A stretch of 64,000 nt of DNA from Balneola sp. (GTDB lineage: Bacteria; Bacteroidota; Rhodothermia; Balneolales; Balneolaceae): positions 650,678-714,677 of the forward strand of contig JANQSE010000006.1 of assembly GCA_028284195.1 (NCBI GenBank). The letters run 5' to 3'. Every line of letters starts with the position of its first letter. Positions within the stretch are counted from its first letter, which is position 1. This document shows, piece by piece, positions 37,331 through 46,488 of the stretch. The notes under the pieces are model-generated. The model worked only from the letters and a program-made list of their open reading frames with translations. It was not told where the DNA came from and searched no databases. Position numbers and translations under genes: made by a program.

Positions 37331-37675
37331 TTACCGCCGGCTCTCATATTTATTATGGTTATCAGGGTCTAAAAATCTCAGTGTTTCCCAACGATACATT
37401 CCGGAATTATGACCATCTGACCAGGTGATTTGAATGGCATGATTTCCTACCTGCTGAATATTATTGATATCAGTCTTTGGCGGGTTGTCAACAAAAAAAA
37501 GGCCGGGCTCAAATTCGCTCATATAGGCATGCCCTCCCCTGCACATAACACAGGGGCAGTTCTTCCTCAGGCCAAATAAAGAGTACACAGATTCCTTTCC
37601 GTCAGACCATTTGATTTCGAGAACTTGATCAGAGTTGCTAACTTCGATACTAACAGGATGAATAGAATTTTGCAT
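37331..37675 (-). CDS. DUF971 (GBBH-like N-terminal) domain protein
   Basis: About 114 residues from the ATG at 37675. DUF971 is the small domain also found at the N-terminus of gamma-butyrobetaine hydroxylases and in stand-alone form near Fe-S or iron genes. Conserved parts: EIKWSDGKES, LRKNCPCVMCRGG with three cysteines in a CPCxxC arrangement, and ITWSDGHNSGMYRWETLR. The cysteines suggest metal or cluster binding. It is divergent from the next gene with only 15 bases between start codons, and it lies directly upstream of the iron-binding gene. Confidence 0.88.
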   Translation of the reverse strand: MQNSIHPVSIEVSNSDQVLEIKWSDGKESVYSLFGLRKNCPCVMCRGGHAYMSEFEPGLFFVDNPPKTDINNIQQVGNHAIQITWSDGHNSGMYRWETLRFLDPDNHNKYESRR

Positions 37676-37690
37676 AACCAAAATTAAGAA

Positions 37691-38383
37691 ATGATCTGGA
37701 CTATCATCTCAACTTTGTTGGTATTTTTAATTAGCACCTGGCTAGGTAAAAAACGGCTGTTAAAGCTTGAGCAAATAACCGTGAGAAAACTTTTACTCAC
37801 AAGTATTCTAACGCTCTTTTTGTTTTTGATACTCCGTTTTTTGGACGACCTGGATTATTTCTCTCAGGAACTTGGAGCAGTTTTTATGAGCAATGTATAT
37901 GCCTCTGTAACTGGTTTTTTTACAGGGGCAGCGTACGATCAATATTCCATGAAAAAAAATCTGGGGTATATAGAGTACGTAAGCGGGGCCTTTATCTCCA
38001 ATCTACTTCCGGGTATAATCGCTGTAACAATTATCATTGTTGGTATTGCCCGTACTTCCTTTTTTTCTGATCTGCCTGTTACTCCTATTCGGCTTAGTTC
38101 AGGGCTTTCGCTTATCAGTGTTGGAATGTATGTTGTTACACTTCGAATTACTCCCGAGTTCCGAGAAAAAGGATTTGTAATACTGGATCAGGAAATTCCC
38201 TGGAAAAACCTGATTACCTATCAATGGTTCGAAGATCAGGTAATAGAGCTGGAATTTGAGTTTGAAGGCCAGATCAGGTTCCACAGGTCTGTTGTTCCGG
38301 TTGAAGATGAAAAAGAAATGGAACTATTGCTTGCCAGAAAAATGATCAGCAAATTAGAAAAAGACCAACAAGAAGAATCATAA
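37691..38383 (+). CDS. Membrane protein of unknown function
   Basis: A 230-residue protein with about four hydrophobic segments (2-18, 33-48, 62-80 and 98-122, then one near 134-150). A cytosolic-looking C-terminal domain contains a strand pattern (FVILDQEIPWKNLITYQWF, IELEFEF) that resembles a small PH-like fold. I do not recognise the family. yajQ follows after 28 bases on the same strand. Confidence 0.65.
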   Translation: MIWTIISTLLVFLISTWLGKKRLLKLEQITVRKLLLTSILTLFLFLILRFLDDLDYFSQELGAVFMSNVYASVTGFFTGAAYDQYSMKKNLGYIEYVSGAFISNLLPGIIAVTIIIVGIARTSFFSDLPVTPIRLSSGLSLISVGMYVVTLRITPEFREKGFVILDQEIPWKNLITYQWFEDQVIELEFEFEGQIRFHRSVVPVEDEKEMELLLARKMISKLEKDQQEES

Positions 38384-38411
38384 TTAAAATTAAACACTCT
38401 AATTCTGAACA

Positions 38412-38900
38412 ATGGCATCTTTCGATATAGTAAATGAAGTTAACGCACAGGAAATTGATAACGCAATCAATAACACCTTAAAAGAAGTTTCAACCCGTTA
38501 CGATTTTCGCGGGCTTCATACCGAGGTTACTTTTCACCGCAAAGAAAACCGTATTCATTTAGTTGCCGCAGAAAGCATGAAAATGAAAGCCGTTCAGGAG
38601 ATGCTGATAAAGAATTTTATTAAACGCGGTGTAGATTCAAAGGTGCTGGATTTTGGTACTGAAGAAGGAACTTCTCAGGGACATGTAAAAATGGACGTTG
38701 CATTGAAAGAAGGTATTGACAGGGAAACAGCGAAAAAAATTGTTAAAGACATTAAAGGGTTAAAATTCAAAGTTCAGCCGCAGATTCAGGATAACCAGAT
38801 TCGCGTTACAGGCAAAAAAATTGATGATCTACAATCGGTTATAAAGCACCTTAAAAGTAAAGATATGGGTGTACCGCTGCAGTTTGTGAATATGAAATGA
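38412..38900 (+). CDS. yajQ: YajQ family nucleotide-binding protein
   Basis: A 162-residue UPF0234 protein. N-terminus MASFDIVNEVNAQEIDNAIN, then STRYDFRG, LIKNFIKRGVD and GKKIDDLQSVI are all family hallmarks. Members bind nucleic acid or nucleotides, and some bind cyclic di-GMP; a precise role here cannot be stated. Full length for the family (about 160). Confidence 0.95.
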   Translation: MASFDIVNEVNAQEIDNAINNTLKEVSTRYDFRGLHTEVTFHRKENRIHLVAAESMKMKAVQEMLIKNFIKRGVDSKVLDFGTEEGTSQGHVKMDVALKEGIDRETAKKIVKDIKGLKFKVQPQIQDNQIRVTGKKIDDLQSVIKHLKSKDMGVPLQFVNMK

Positions 38901-38922
38901 CTTGAATTAAAAATGTAGAGTT

Positions 38923-38976
38923 AAGAATTAAAAATTGGTTTCATGTAAAAGGCTTTAGCTCCAATTCTTAATTCTT
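38923..38976. repeat. Imperfect inverted repeat at the YajQ / CoA-binding junction
   Basis: AAGAATTAAAAATTGG and CCAATTCTTAATTCTT pair over 16 bases with one mismatch. The right arm covers the last codons of the convergent CoA-binding gene. It may act as a weak terminator for one or both genes. Confidence 0.45.
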
Positions 38977-39389
38977 TCCCATTCAACCATAATGCACCGG
39001 TTTTTTACATAAGGTATTCTGGCGGCTTCTGCTAAACTTTCTGCTTCTTTAGATGAAACATCCAACTGTGTCCAGATTACAGGAGCTTGCCCTGTCGTTT
39101 TAATCCATTCTTCAACTTCTTCAACTACTCCGGCTGTATGTTCGTTTGACCTGAAAATGTTGATTATATCAACTTGTATATCTTTAGGAATCTCATTTAA
39201 TGCCGGGTAGCATTTTTTACCAAGTATCTCTTTATGGCCCGGGTTCACCGGAATCACCGTATATCCCCTTTCCATTAAAAACTTAGCTGCGTAATTACTT
39301 GTACGATACATGTTCGGTGAACAGCCTATAACAGCTACTGTTTTGGCGGAGGTTAAAACATCTGCTGTATCCGGTGGAATTAAATTCAT
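38955..39389 (-). CDS. CoA-binding domain protein (YccU-like)
   Basis: A 144-residue single Rossmann CoA-binding domain. The N-terminal part has VAVIGCSPNMYRTSNYAAKFL and IPVNPGH, then a YPALNEIP loop, VDIINIFR, and VIWTQLDVSS. Stand-alone members resemble the N-terminal domain of succinyl-CoA synthetase alpha. They bind CoA, but no reaction is assigned. Confidence 0.9.
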   Translation of the reverse strand: MNLIPPDTADVLTSAKTVAVIGCSPNMYRTSNYAAKFLMERGYTVIPVNPGHKEILGKKCYPALNEIPKDIQVDIINIFRSNEHTAGVVEEVEEWIKTTGQAPVIWTQLDVSSKEAESLAEAARIPYVKNRCIMVEWERIKNWS

Positions 39390-39480
39390 AACTAAACAGG
39401 CTGGTTCAGAATATTAAGTGGTTCATTGCGTATCTTTAAAATCTTTAACCAGGATTATAATTCCAAAATAAGGAAACATT

Positions 39481-39906
39481 TTGTCAACAATTAAAAACGG
39501 TAGCGCCGTAAAAGTTCATTACAAAGGCCAACTTAAAGATGGAACATTATTCGATTCATCAGAACAAAAAGGCCCGCTTGAATTTACAATGGGCCAGGGG
39601 CAGTTAATCCCCGGTTTTGAAAAAGCTGTTGTAGGTTTATCTGTGGGTGATACTACAGTTGCCAATATTCCTGCTGCAGAGGCTTATGGAGAGCCAAACC
39701 CTCAAATGATTATGCAGGTACAAAAATCGCAGCTGCCGGCCGATATTAAGCCTGAAGTTGGGTTGGAATTGATGCTAAACCAACCGAATGGGCCTATTCC
39801 TGTGGCTATTACAGATATAACGGACGAGATAGTTACTATTGATGCTAACCATCCGCTTGCAGGAAGAGATCTCATTTTCAATATTGAAGTGGTTGAGATC
39901 GCCTGA
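39481..39906 (+). CDS. FKBP-type peptidyl-prolyl isomerase, SlyD/SlpA-like
   Basis: A 141-residue cytosolic FKBP with an inserted chaperone flap. KVHYKGQLKDGTLFDSS (11-27) and GQGQLIPGFEKAVVGLSVGD are the catalytic part, AEAYGEPNPQMIMQV leads to the flap, and NHPLAGRDLIFNIEVVEI closes the fold. No His-rich tail, unlike E. coli SlyD. The start is TTG, supported by AAGGAA upstream and no in-frame ATG. Ends at an intrinsic terminator. Confidence 0.93.
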   Translation: MSTIKNGSAVKVHYKGQLKDGTLFDSSEQKGPLEFTMGQGQLIPGFEKAVVGLSVGDTTVANIPAAEAYGEPNPQMIMQVQKSQLPADIKPEVGLELMLNQPNGPIPVAITDITDEIVTIDANHPLAGRDLIFNIEVVEIA

Positions 39907-39923
39907 TTAAATTAAATCCTTTA

Positions 39924-39952
39924 AGGCTGAGGAGTTTCTCTCAGCTTTTTTA
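39924..39952 (+). terminator. Intrinsic terminator after the SlyD-like gene
   Basis: GCTGAG and CTCAGC form a 6-bp stem extended by weaker pairs, with an 8-base loop, followed by a run of six T. Confidence 0.8.
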
Positions 39953-39965
39953 TTTCAGAAAACCA

Positions 39966-41108
39966 ATGGCTGACTTTCATCAAAAATCTACGATCTCCAT
40001 CACCTGTCCCAAAATGATGGCTGATTTCCTGAAAAAAGAAGTTGAAGATCTCGGGTTTTCTGTGGTTAAACAACGCCCTGCAGGGGTTGAAATAAAAGGT
40101 ACACTGTATGATTGTATGAAATTAAACCTTTGCCTGAGCACCGCTCACCGGGTTCATTTTTTGCTCAAATCATTCAAAGCATTGAATGCTGAGGAACTTC
40201 ACATACAATTGATAGACATTCCCTGGGAAAAGTATATTGATAAGCACGGATATGTGAGCGTTACTTCTTTTATCAGGAATAAAACAATAACTAATACACA
40301 ATTTGCTCAACTTAAAGTAAAAGATGCCATCGTTGACAGAATCAGAGCAAAAACCGGAGCCCGGCCTGATTCAGGCCCCGATCTCGGTAAAACAGTAGTT
40401 TTCTTGTTTTGGAAAGGCAACGAAGCCAGCGTTTATCTTGATACATCCGGCGAATCTATCTCCCGGCGTGGTTATCGCATTCGAAACCATACCGCCCCCA
40501 TGCAGGAAACATTGGCTTCTGCGATCATTCAGGCATCAAAATGGAACCCGGGTCAGCATTTTATTAATCCTATGTGTGGAAGTGGTACTGTTGCTATAGA
40601 AGCCGCTCTCAAAGCGTTGAATCGCCCCACAGGGTTACTACGCCCCAACTATGGTATCAAACATATTCTTGGTTTTGATGTAGGTGAATGGAATGGGCTA
40701 CGATCTGAATTAAAACGCCAGACAAATAAAGATTTCACAGGCCGGATCCTTGCAACCGATATAGATCGCAGAGCCATCCAGGCAGCTCAAAAAAATGCCC
40801 AAACTGCCGGTGTTGATCATTTAATCGAATTTAAAGTGTGCGATTTCCAGGATACAGAAATCCCCTATGGAGATGGAGTTGTTGTTTTGAATCCCCCTTA
40901 TGGAGAGCGTATAGGCCACGATCAGGAGCTTGAAAGCCTTTACAAAACTATTGGCGATTTTTTTAAACAAGATTGCAGCGGCAAATGGAGTTATGTGTTT
41001 ACGGGAAATTTTGATCTTGCTAAAAAAATAGGCCTGCGTACAAATAAGCGTATTGAATTGTATAACTCTACGATTGAATGCCGATTATTGGAATATGAGT
41101 TGTATTGA
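39966..41108 (+). CDS. THUMP-domain rRNA methyltransferase (RlmL-like)
   Basis: A 380-residue enzyme. The N-terminal THUMP RNA-binding domain (about 5-155) has SRRGYRIRNHTAPMQETLAS at the junction. The Rossmann methyltransferase has NPMCGSGTVAIEAAL (201-215) for AdoMet and NPPYG (309-313), typical of N2-guanine/N6-adenine modification. It corresponds to the RlmL N-terminal half of E. coli (23S rRNA m2G2445), without the RlmK half. The exact target is inferred from family. Confidence 0.9.
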   Translation: MADFHQKSTISITCPKMMADFLKKEVEDLGFSVVKQRPAGVEIKGTLYDCMKLNLCLSTAHRVHFLLKSFKALNAEELHIQLIDIPWEKYIDKHGYVSVTSFIRNKTITNTQFAQLKVKDAIVDRIRAKTGARPDSGPDLGKTVVFLFWKGNEASVYLDTSGESISRRGYRIRNHTAPMQETLASAIIQASKWNPGQHFINPMCGSGTVAIEAALKALNRPTGLLRPNYGIKHILGFDVGEWNGLRSELKRQTNKDFTGRILATDIDRRAIQAAQKNAQTAGVDHLIEFKVCDFQDTEIPYGDGVVVLNPPYGERIGHDQELESLYKTIGDFFKQDCSGKWSYVFTGNFDLAKKIGLRTNKRIELYNSTIECRLLEYELY

Positions 41109-41244
41109 TATGTCTAATACAGATGATAACTAACTTAAGCTGATTAAAATCATTTAGCCTCAGCCGATAAAACATTTTACTTCCTTTTGCTTTATCCTGT
41201 TTTATATTTTGGGATCGAAATATTTAAAAACTAACTACTCTGTT

Positions 41245-42813
41245 ATGAGAATCTCTAAAATTGCTCTTCTTCTGTTAATAGCTGTATTTGTTGCGTGTGT
41301 ACCTACTTCTTCTAAATATGATCAACTTGGCTTGGAAGAAGCCACCATCGCTGAACTTCATGAGAATTACAAGAAAGGCACTTATACAGCCACAGATGTA
41401 GTTGAAGCTTATCTGGAACGAATAGAGCAGTACGATCAAAGCGGGCCAACCATCAATTCTGTAATTACAATAAATCCGGATGCCATTGCTATCGCCGAAC
41501 AATTAGATCAGCTAATGGCTGAAGGAAATATAAAAGGCCCATTACATGGGATCCCCGTTTTATTGAAAGACAATATTGATACCAGAGACAAAATGGCCAA
41601 TACAGCCGGAGCTAGAGCGATGGAGGGTTCTATGCCATTGCAGGATGCTTATATAGTGGAAAAGCTTCGGGAAAGCGGCGCAATTATACTTGGAAAAGCA
41701 AATCTTAGCGAGTGGGCAAATTTTCATAGTAGAAATTCGTCTAGCGGTTGGAGTGGCCTTGGCGGACAAACCAAAAATCCATACGATATTACCCGAAACC
41801 CGTGTGGTTCAAGTGCAGGTTCAGGGGCTTCTGTTGCCGCTAATTTTGCCATGCTGGCTATTGGCACAGAAACAAACGGATCTATCACCTGTCCATCTTC
41901 TGCAAATGGATTGGTAGGCATAAAACCTACGGTTGGGCTACTAAGTCGTTCGGGAATAATCCCAATTTCAGAAACACAGGATACCCCCGGCCCGATGGCA
42001 CGAACAGTTACTGATGCAGCTATCATGCTTGGAACAATGGTAGGAATTGATGAGCGGGATTCTTACACAAATGCCAGCAAAGGAAAAGTTTTTCGTGATT
42101 ATACCCAATTTCTTAATGCCAGATCACTGAATGGAAAAAGATTGGGGCTTTACACCCCTTCCATTGGCAGCGATCATAAAACCGATTCTTTAATGATGCA
42201 AACCATACGGCTTCTAAAAGAACAAGGTGTTACAATTGTAGAAATAGATCAAATTGGTGCAAATACAGCTGGCCGTGATTCTTATAATGTTCTTCTTTAT
42301 GAATTCAAAGATGGGGTGAACAAATATCTCGAATCTTTAGGAGACAATGCTACTGTTAAAAACCTGGATGAGATCATCGAAAAAACATTAGAAGATTCAA
42401 TCGAAATGAAGTTTGACCACGACATTCTTCTTCAGGCACAACAAAAAGGAGAGCTAGATTCCGAGGAATATATAAAAGCGCGGGCCCGAATGCTTAAAAC
42501 AACCCAGGAAGAAGGAATTGACAAATTAATGAAAGAACATGATCTGGATGGGTTTGTTGGTATTACAGGTGGGCCTGCATGGAAAATTGATCATACCAAT
42601 GGCGATAATTTTGGTACCTCTTCAAGCTCCCCTGCTGCAAGAGCTGGCTATGCTGCTATTACAGTGCCCCAAGGTTTTATTGATGGACTTCCGGTTGGTA
42701 TAACCTTCTTTGGAGGAGCCTGGATGGAACCGGAAATGATCCAAATTGCATATTCTTTCGAACAGCTTACCAAAGTTCGAAAAGCACCTGAATTCAGAGA
42801 TTACGAGTTCTAA
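41245..42813 (+). CDS. Amidase-signature hydrolase, exported
   Basis: About 522 residues from the ATG at 41245. An in-frame TTG at 41209 would only add residues before the signal. The leader MRISKIALLLLIAVFVAC ends in a lipobox-like FVAC. The amidase-signature triad is complete: Lys108 (HGIPVLLKDN), cis-Ser190 (CGSSAGSGASV) and nucleophile Ser213 (TETNGSI). Hydrolyses an amide in the periplasm; exported members act on peptides or small amides, and the substrate here is unknown. It is not GatA, because it is exported and no gatB or gatC is near. Confidence 0.9.
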   Translation: MRISKIALLLLIAVFVACVPTSSKYDQLGLEEATIAELHENYKKGTYTATDVVEAYLERIEQYDQSGPTINSVITINPDAIAIAEQLDQLMAEGNIKGPLHGIPVLLKDNIDTRDKMANTAGARAMEGSMPLQDAYIVEKLRESGAIILGKANLSEWANFHSRNSSSGWSGLGGQTKNPYDITRNPCGSSAGSGASVAANFAMLAIGTETNGSITCPSSANGLVGIKPTVGLLSRSGIIPISETQDTPGPMARTVTDAAIMLGTMVGIDERDSYTNASKGKVFRDYTQFLNARSLNGKRLGLYTPSIGSDHKTDSLMMQTIRLLKEQGVTIVEIDQIGANTAGRDSYNVLLYEFKDGVNKYLESLGDNATVKNLDEIIEKTLEDSIEMKFDHDILLQAQQKGELDSEEYIKARARMLKTTQEEGIDKLMKEHDLDGFVGITGGPAWKIDHTNGDNFGTSSSSPAARAGYAAITVPQGFIDGLPVGITFFGGAWMEPEMIQIAYSFEQLTKVRKAPEFRDYEF

Positions 42814-42970
42814 TGTACACACTAAGTTCAAGCCTTTTCATCAAGAAGAGGCACTGAACAACACTCAAAACTGCTTAATAACAAAAGAACTCAAAACCAG
42901 GTTTTGATTGGTTTATTTTCAATTGCCTTATTAAGCACATTTTTTCTTAGTTACTAAACCCATATCATTG

Positions 42971-42984
42971 TCGAAATTTTAATC
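42971..42984 (+). promoter_or_regulatory. Shared upstream motif, copy 2
   Basis: TCGAAATTTTAATC, identical to 23403-23416, ends 14 bases before the ATG of the beta-barrel gene at 42999. Both genes encode exported proteins. Confidence 0.4.
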
Positions 42985-42998
42985 CTCTATTTTGAATC

Positions 42999-43658
42999 AT
43001 GCGTCAATATCTATTCCTCTTTTTTTACTTTGCTCTATTTATCGCACCCGATTTGGTAGCTCAAAATAATGATACCCCTGAACCTGTTTCTTATTTAAAA
43101 TCGGGATTTAGTGCTCCTATTACTTTTGGCTTCGGACTCGGAGTAAAAAACGAAGCGATTTTTGAAACCACAGAAAACGATGACTCTAAATTAAGTTTTG
43201 GCGGGGGCCTCTTTATTGGAACCGGTCTTTATTACACCACACAAAAAAATATCAAGTTCGGATCCTCTTTTTATTACCAGGCAAGTGAGCTCCGCCCTGT
43301 TCTTGAAAATGCGAGTTCTTCGTTCAAGCGGTTTGTGATCACACCAGAAGTAAAATTTCCAATAAAGCTTAAAACAAACACATACCTAAACTTTGGTGGT
43401 GGGTATGGTTTTTATCTGAATGGCAAAATGAATATTGATGCTGACGAAATTGCGGGGTTTACTGCAAATGCAAAATACGAGCACACCGGTGGGATTCATG
43501 TACTTGCAGAATACGAAGAACATTTTCAAAGAAGCTTCCTTACCTTTGGCCTAAAATACTATAACGTTAATTATGAGTACAAGTCAGGCGACTTGATTTT
43601 TGGAAAGTTCAACGGCTCTGGTTTCGACCTTTATATGTCCTATTCACTCCGGTTTTGA
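42999..43658 (+). CDS. Outer-membrane beta-barrel protein
   Basis: A 219-residue protein with a Sec signal peptide (1-22, VAQ). The mature part alternates aromatic and small residues in about eight strands (FGFGLGVKNEAIF, IGTGLYYTT, TYLNFGGGYGFYL) and ends with Phe (YMSYSLRF), as outer-membrane barrels do. Size and pattern fit the OmpW/porin-superfamily 8-strand type. No specific function can be assigned. Confidence 0.75.
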   Translation: MRQYLFLFFYFALFIAPDLVAQNNDTPEPVSYLKSGFSAPITFGFGLGVKNEAIFETTENDDSKLSFGGGLFIGTGLYYTTQKNIKFGSSFYYQASELRPVLENASSSFKRFVITPEVKFPIKLKTNTYLNFGGGYGFYLNGKMNIDADEIAGFTANAKYEHTGGIHVLAEYEEHFQRSFLTFGLKYYNVNYEYKSGDLIFGKFNGSGFDLYMSYSLRF

Positions 43659-43683
43659 TTACAAACTCATTTAGTGAGGATGA

Positions 43684-44643
43684 TTACTCCTTCGGATACA
43701 CAAACACCGGAGCTTGCTCGTATTTCTTGTCATCCGTTAACTTTCTGATGTCAGAACCATCAGGCCTCATTACATAGATATCAAAATTTCCTTTCCAATC
43801 TGTGGCATTAAATGCGATCAGCGAATCTCCATGCGACCACGAGTGCCAGCCTTCATTAGAGGGGAAGCCTTCTGCTGTGGTATCAGGCGTTAATTGGCTA
43901 AAGTTACCGCCATCCGGTGAAATAGAGAAGATGCTATAATTAGAATTCTGCTTAGATATAAAAGAGATCGTATTCTCATTAACCCATTCTGGAGGCCCTG
44001 CATGATATTCCCACTCCATAGCAGTGGAATCAGATTCAGGATATGTTGTTAACTGCCTTAATCCGGTTCCATCGGCATTCATAATAAAAAGCTCATCTAT
44101 ATCGCTTCTGTTTGACCTGAATACAATTTGTGAACCATCCGGAGAAAAATGAGCATCTGTATTATGGAATTCATCATCGGTAAGCTGCTTTAGGACTTCC
44201 CCCTTATAATTAATGATAAAAAGATCTCTGGTATCCCAGTCATCATTTTTATTTATAGATACCACAAATTCAGTTCCATTTTTACGAGCACTTATCCAGG
44301 AGTCGTGAACCAGAAAATCGGTTATTCGCCGTACTTCGGTTCCGTCCCATTTCATCTCGTATAAAAAATACTTGCGGTTTGTGGAATCCCGATCGGATAC
44401 AAAATATAAACGATCACCATGTGCATAGTAAACCCAATCTACTCCAACATGATTGGAAATATTGCGCTGCTCAGTCCCATCAGCATTCATTACAAAAATT
44501 TCATAGTCATCCTGATAGCCGTCATATAACACATTGTAAGCTATTTTATATGTACCAATATCGGTCTTACTCGATGATGAACAAGCTTTCCAGAAAAGAA
44601 GTACCGCAATAAAAAAGATAATATTCTTGATGATTCGCCTCGT
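43684..44643 (-). CDS. TolB/PD40-like beta-propeller lipoprotein with ACG start
   Basis: The clear open frame has GTG at 44532, but the same frame continues upstream and encodes a lipoprotein leader (IIKNIIFFIAVLLFWKAC). The codon where an ATG is expected, before RRIIKN, reads ACG at 44643-44641. No ATG, GTG or TTG precedes it before a stop. The mature protein has PD40-type propeller blades (FVMNADGTEQRNI, FIMNADGTGLRQL, YVMRPDGSDIRKL; FSPDGSQIVFRSN), like TolB or DPP-IV N-terminal domains. No peptidase domain is present. It probably binds proteins or glycans outside the cytoplasm. If ACG is not used, the gene would lack its leader. Confidence 0.75.
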   Translation of the reverse strand, partial: TRRIIKNIIFFIAVLLFWKACSSSSKTDIGTYKIAYNVLYDGYQDDYEIFVMNADGTEQRNISNHVGVDWVYYAHGDRLYFVSDRDSTNRKYFLYEMKWDGTEVRRITDFLVHDSWISARKNGTEFVVSINKNDDWDTRDLFIINYKGEVLKQLTDDEFHNTDAHFSPDGSQIVFRSNRSDIDELFIMNADGTGLRQLTTYPESDSTAMEWEYHAGPPEWVNENTISFISKQNSNYSIFSISPDGGNFSQLTPDTTAEGFPSNEGWHSWSHGDSLIAFNATDWKGNFDIYVMRPDGSDIRKLTDDKKYEQAPVFVYPKE

Positions 44644-44767
44644 TCCTTGGGTTAACAGAAGTGCTAAAGAAACGGATTCTTGTTACCAATTATCAAGATT
44701 ATTAAGATTAAATAACAGTTCTATCCTCCCTTTTTAATTGAACATTCCCAACCTTGATAACTAGTCA

Positions 44768-46042
44768 TCAAAATTTTAAAAACTGATTCCTAAATAAATC
44801 GAAATTCACTCCTACCAAAGCTATTATATTTGAATCTGTAGTTATCTTAGAGTCAAAATCTTTACCTGCACTAAAATTAAGATTAGTATCTCCCGTGATT
44901 TTTACCTGTAGGTTTGCAGTAAATCTATATGAATTATCTTTGTTAATGGCGGTTATTGACTGCCCACTGATATCAAAAGTTGAAAACTCTTCCTCGAAAG
45001 AGCGATAAATAAATTCTCCTGATAAAGAGTAATTCTTTTTTGTTTGAGAAAGGCTAAACCCAATATCCGTATTAGTAGCTCCAATATTCTCGAATGAACC
45101 CAGATATCGTGCCAATCCTGCGAATTGCAAATCTCCTTTTTTGCTGATCGGGTGAGAAACTGTTAACCACAACCCATAATTACCTCCCCGGACAGCTTCA
45201 AAATCGTTGTTAGGGATGTTTATTGACGAAGCACCGGAAAGCTGAACCTGCAAGCCTTTCCTTACCAAACTTTCTTCCCTGATCTTAACAATAATAGCAT
45301 CTCCGGTATTTTCTTCTTTTTCTTCTACAAAAGATGTTATCTCCGGAATCGAGTTTGGCAGGTTTTCCCGAAGATACTCCAGCGTCGCAGATTTCAAATA
45401 TTCAACCTGTTCCTTTTCAAAATTCACAACCAGATTTGGGTTATTTACATAGATATCAAATTTTGAAGAAAACACTTCCAATACAGCCTGCCGATTATTC
45501 AGGTTACCTTCTTCCAGCTCTTCAACCACATCAGAATAAATTTCTGATACAAAATCCTGCTGCCTCAATTGTTCCAGCAGCTGTATGCGTTCAGCTACAC
45601 GAGGTGTTCCCCTCAGCAGCATTGTTCGAAACCCGAATCCCCACGACCTCCCGGTTATCGAATCTGTGGTTGACTCATAGTCAGTAGTTGCTAATGAAAG
45701 AACGAACGTTTGCTTTACATCCTCAAAAAATCTGTTTTTCGATTTTGATGGAACTAACCCAAAGTACTCCTTAAATGACAAGTCGGGCCGTTTGGTAAGC
45801 CAATATGGAGTTACTTCTACAGCAACATCTTTTATAAGCCCTGAACCATCATCTACATTGTTCAGGAAATAAGTTCCCAACGCTTTAGTATCGCCCGGCC
45901 GGAAAATATTTTGAGGTGATATGCCCAAAATCTGGAAACCCGGGTTTTCAGGAGCTACCAAGTCATTAAATTTCAAAGAATCCTGTGCTTTAATACTCGC
46001 AGCACCTGTTATGATTAGAAATAGTACTAATAGTTTTTTCAT
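44768..46042 (-). CDS. Exported protein, probable outer-membrane barrel at C-terminus
   Basis: About 424 residues with a signal peptide (MKKLLVLFLIITGAASIKAQ). The first 230 residues contain a possible regulatory helical part (RIQLLEQLRQQDFVSEIYSDVVEELEEG). The final 160 have alternating strands (YGLWLTVSHPI, LQFAGLARYLGSF, FTANLQVKI) and end with a terminal Phe-x-x-x-Phe-Leu-Lys-Phe. I do not recognise the family. It is preceded two bases upstream by a small partner gene. Confidence 0.7.
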   Translation of the reverse strand: MKKLLVLFLIITGAASIKAQDSLKFNDLVAPENPGFQILGISPQNIFRPGDTKALGTYFLNNVDDGSGLIKDVAVEVTPYWLTKRPDLSFKEYFGLVPSKSKNRFFEDVKQTFVLSLATTDYESTTDSITGRSWGFGFRTMLLRGTPRVAERIQLLEQLRQQDFVSEIYSDVVEELEEGNLNNRQAVLEVFSSKFDIYVNNPNLVVNFEKEQVEYLKSATLEYLRENLPNSIPEITSFVEEKEENTGDAIIVKIREESLVRKGLQVQLSGASSINIPNNDFEAVRGGNYGLWLTVSHPISKKGDLQFAGLARYLGSFENIGATNTDIGFSLSQTKKNYSLSGEFIYRSFEEEFSTFDISGQSITAINKDNSYRFTANLQVKITGDTNLNFSAGKDFDSKITTDSNIIALVGVNFDLFRNQFLKF

Positions 46043-46044
46043 GG

Positions 46045-46422
46045 TCAACTCATATCAAAGTAAGTTTCATATTTCACTTTGTTATGAACCGTTCCTTCTT
46101 CGTCTGTAAAGCTCTCATTCAGTTCATATAAAGTATTTTCTTCCCCATCATGAATAGTAATACTTACCATTGCTTTGGGATGATCGCTAGCCCGGTTTAC
46201 TTTAGTTCTTATATACAGCTCGGGTTCTTCATCTGATGAAATAATCTCGTTTTTTGTGCCTATGTATTCTTCCACTACATCGTCTCCGGAAAGAACCAGT
46301 ATAACCGTTTCATCATTAAGTTCTACTTTAATAGAACCAGTGTGTCCATTTCTAATTTTAGCCGAAACTTTTATTGGCCCATCATTGATGGAATAATCGT
46401 TATCTTCTCTAAACTTTCGCAT
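46045..46422 (-). CDS. Small beta-rich protein of unknown function
   Basis: A 125-residue acidic protein with alternating strand patterns (PIKVSAKIRNG, SIKVELNDETVILVLSG). It has no signal peptide and no domain I can name. Its stop lies two bases before the start of the exported-barrel gene, so the two are co-transcribed. Divergent from deoC. Confidence 0.65.
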   Translation of the reverse strand: MRKFREDNDYSINDGPIKVSAKIRNGHTGSIKVELNDETVILVLSGDDVVEEYIGTKNEIISSDEEPELYIRTKVNRASDHPKAMVSITIHDGEENTLYELNESFTDEEGTVHNKVKYETYFDMS

Positions 46423-46488
46423 TGTATCCAGTTAGTTTAAATTGTTACTAAACAAGACCCACATGTTTGTAAATCCTTACAGAAAAAA

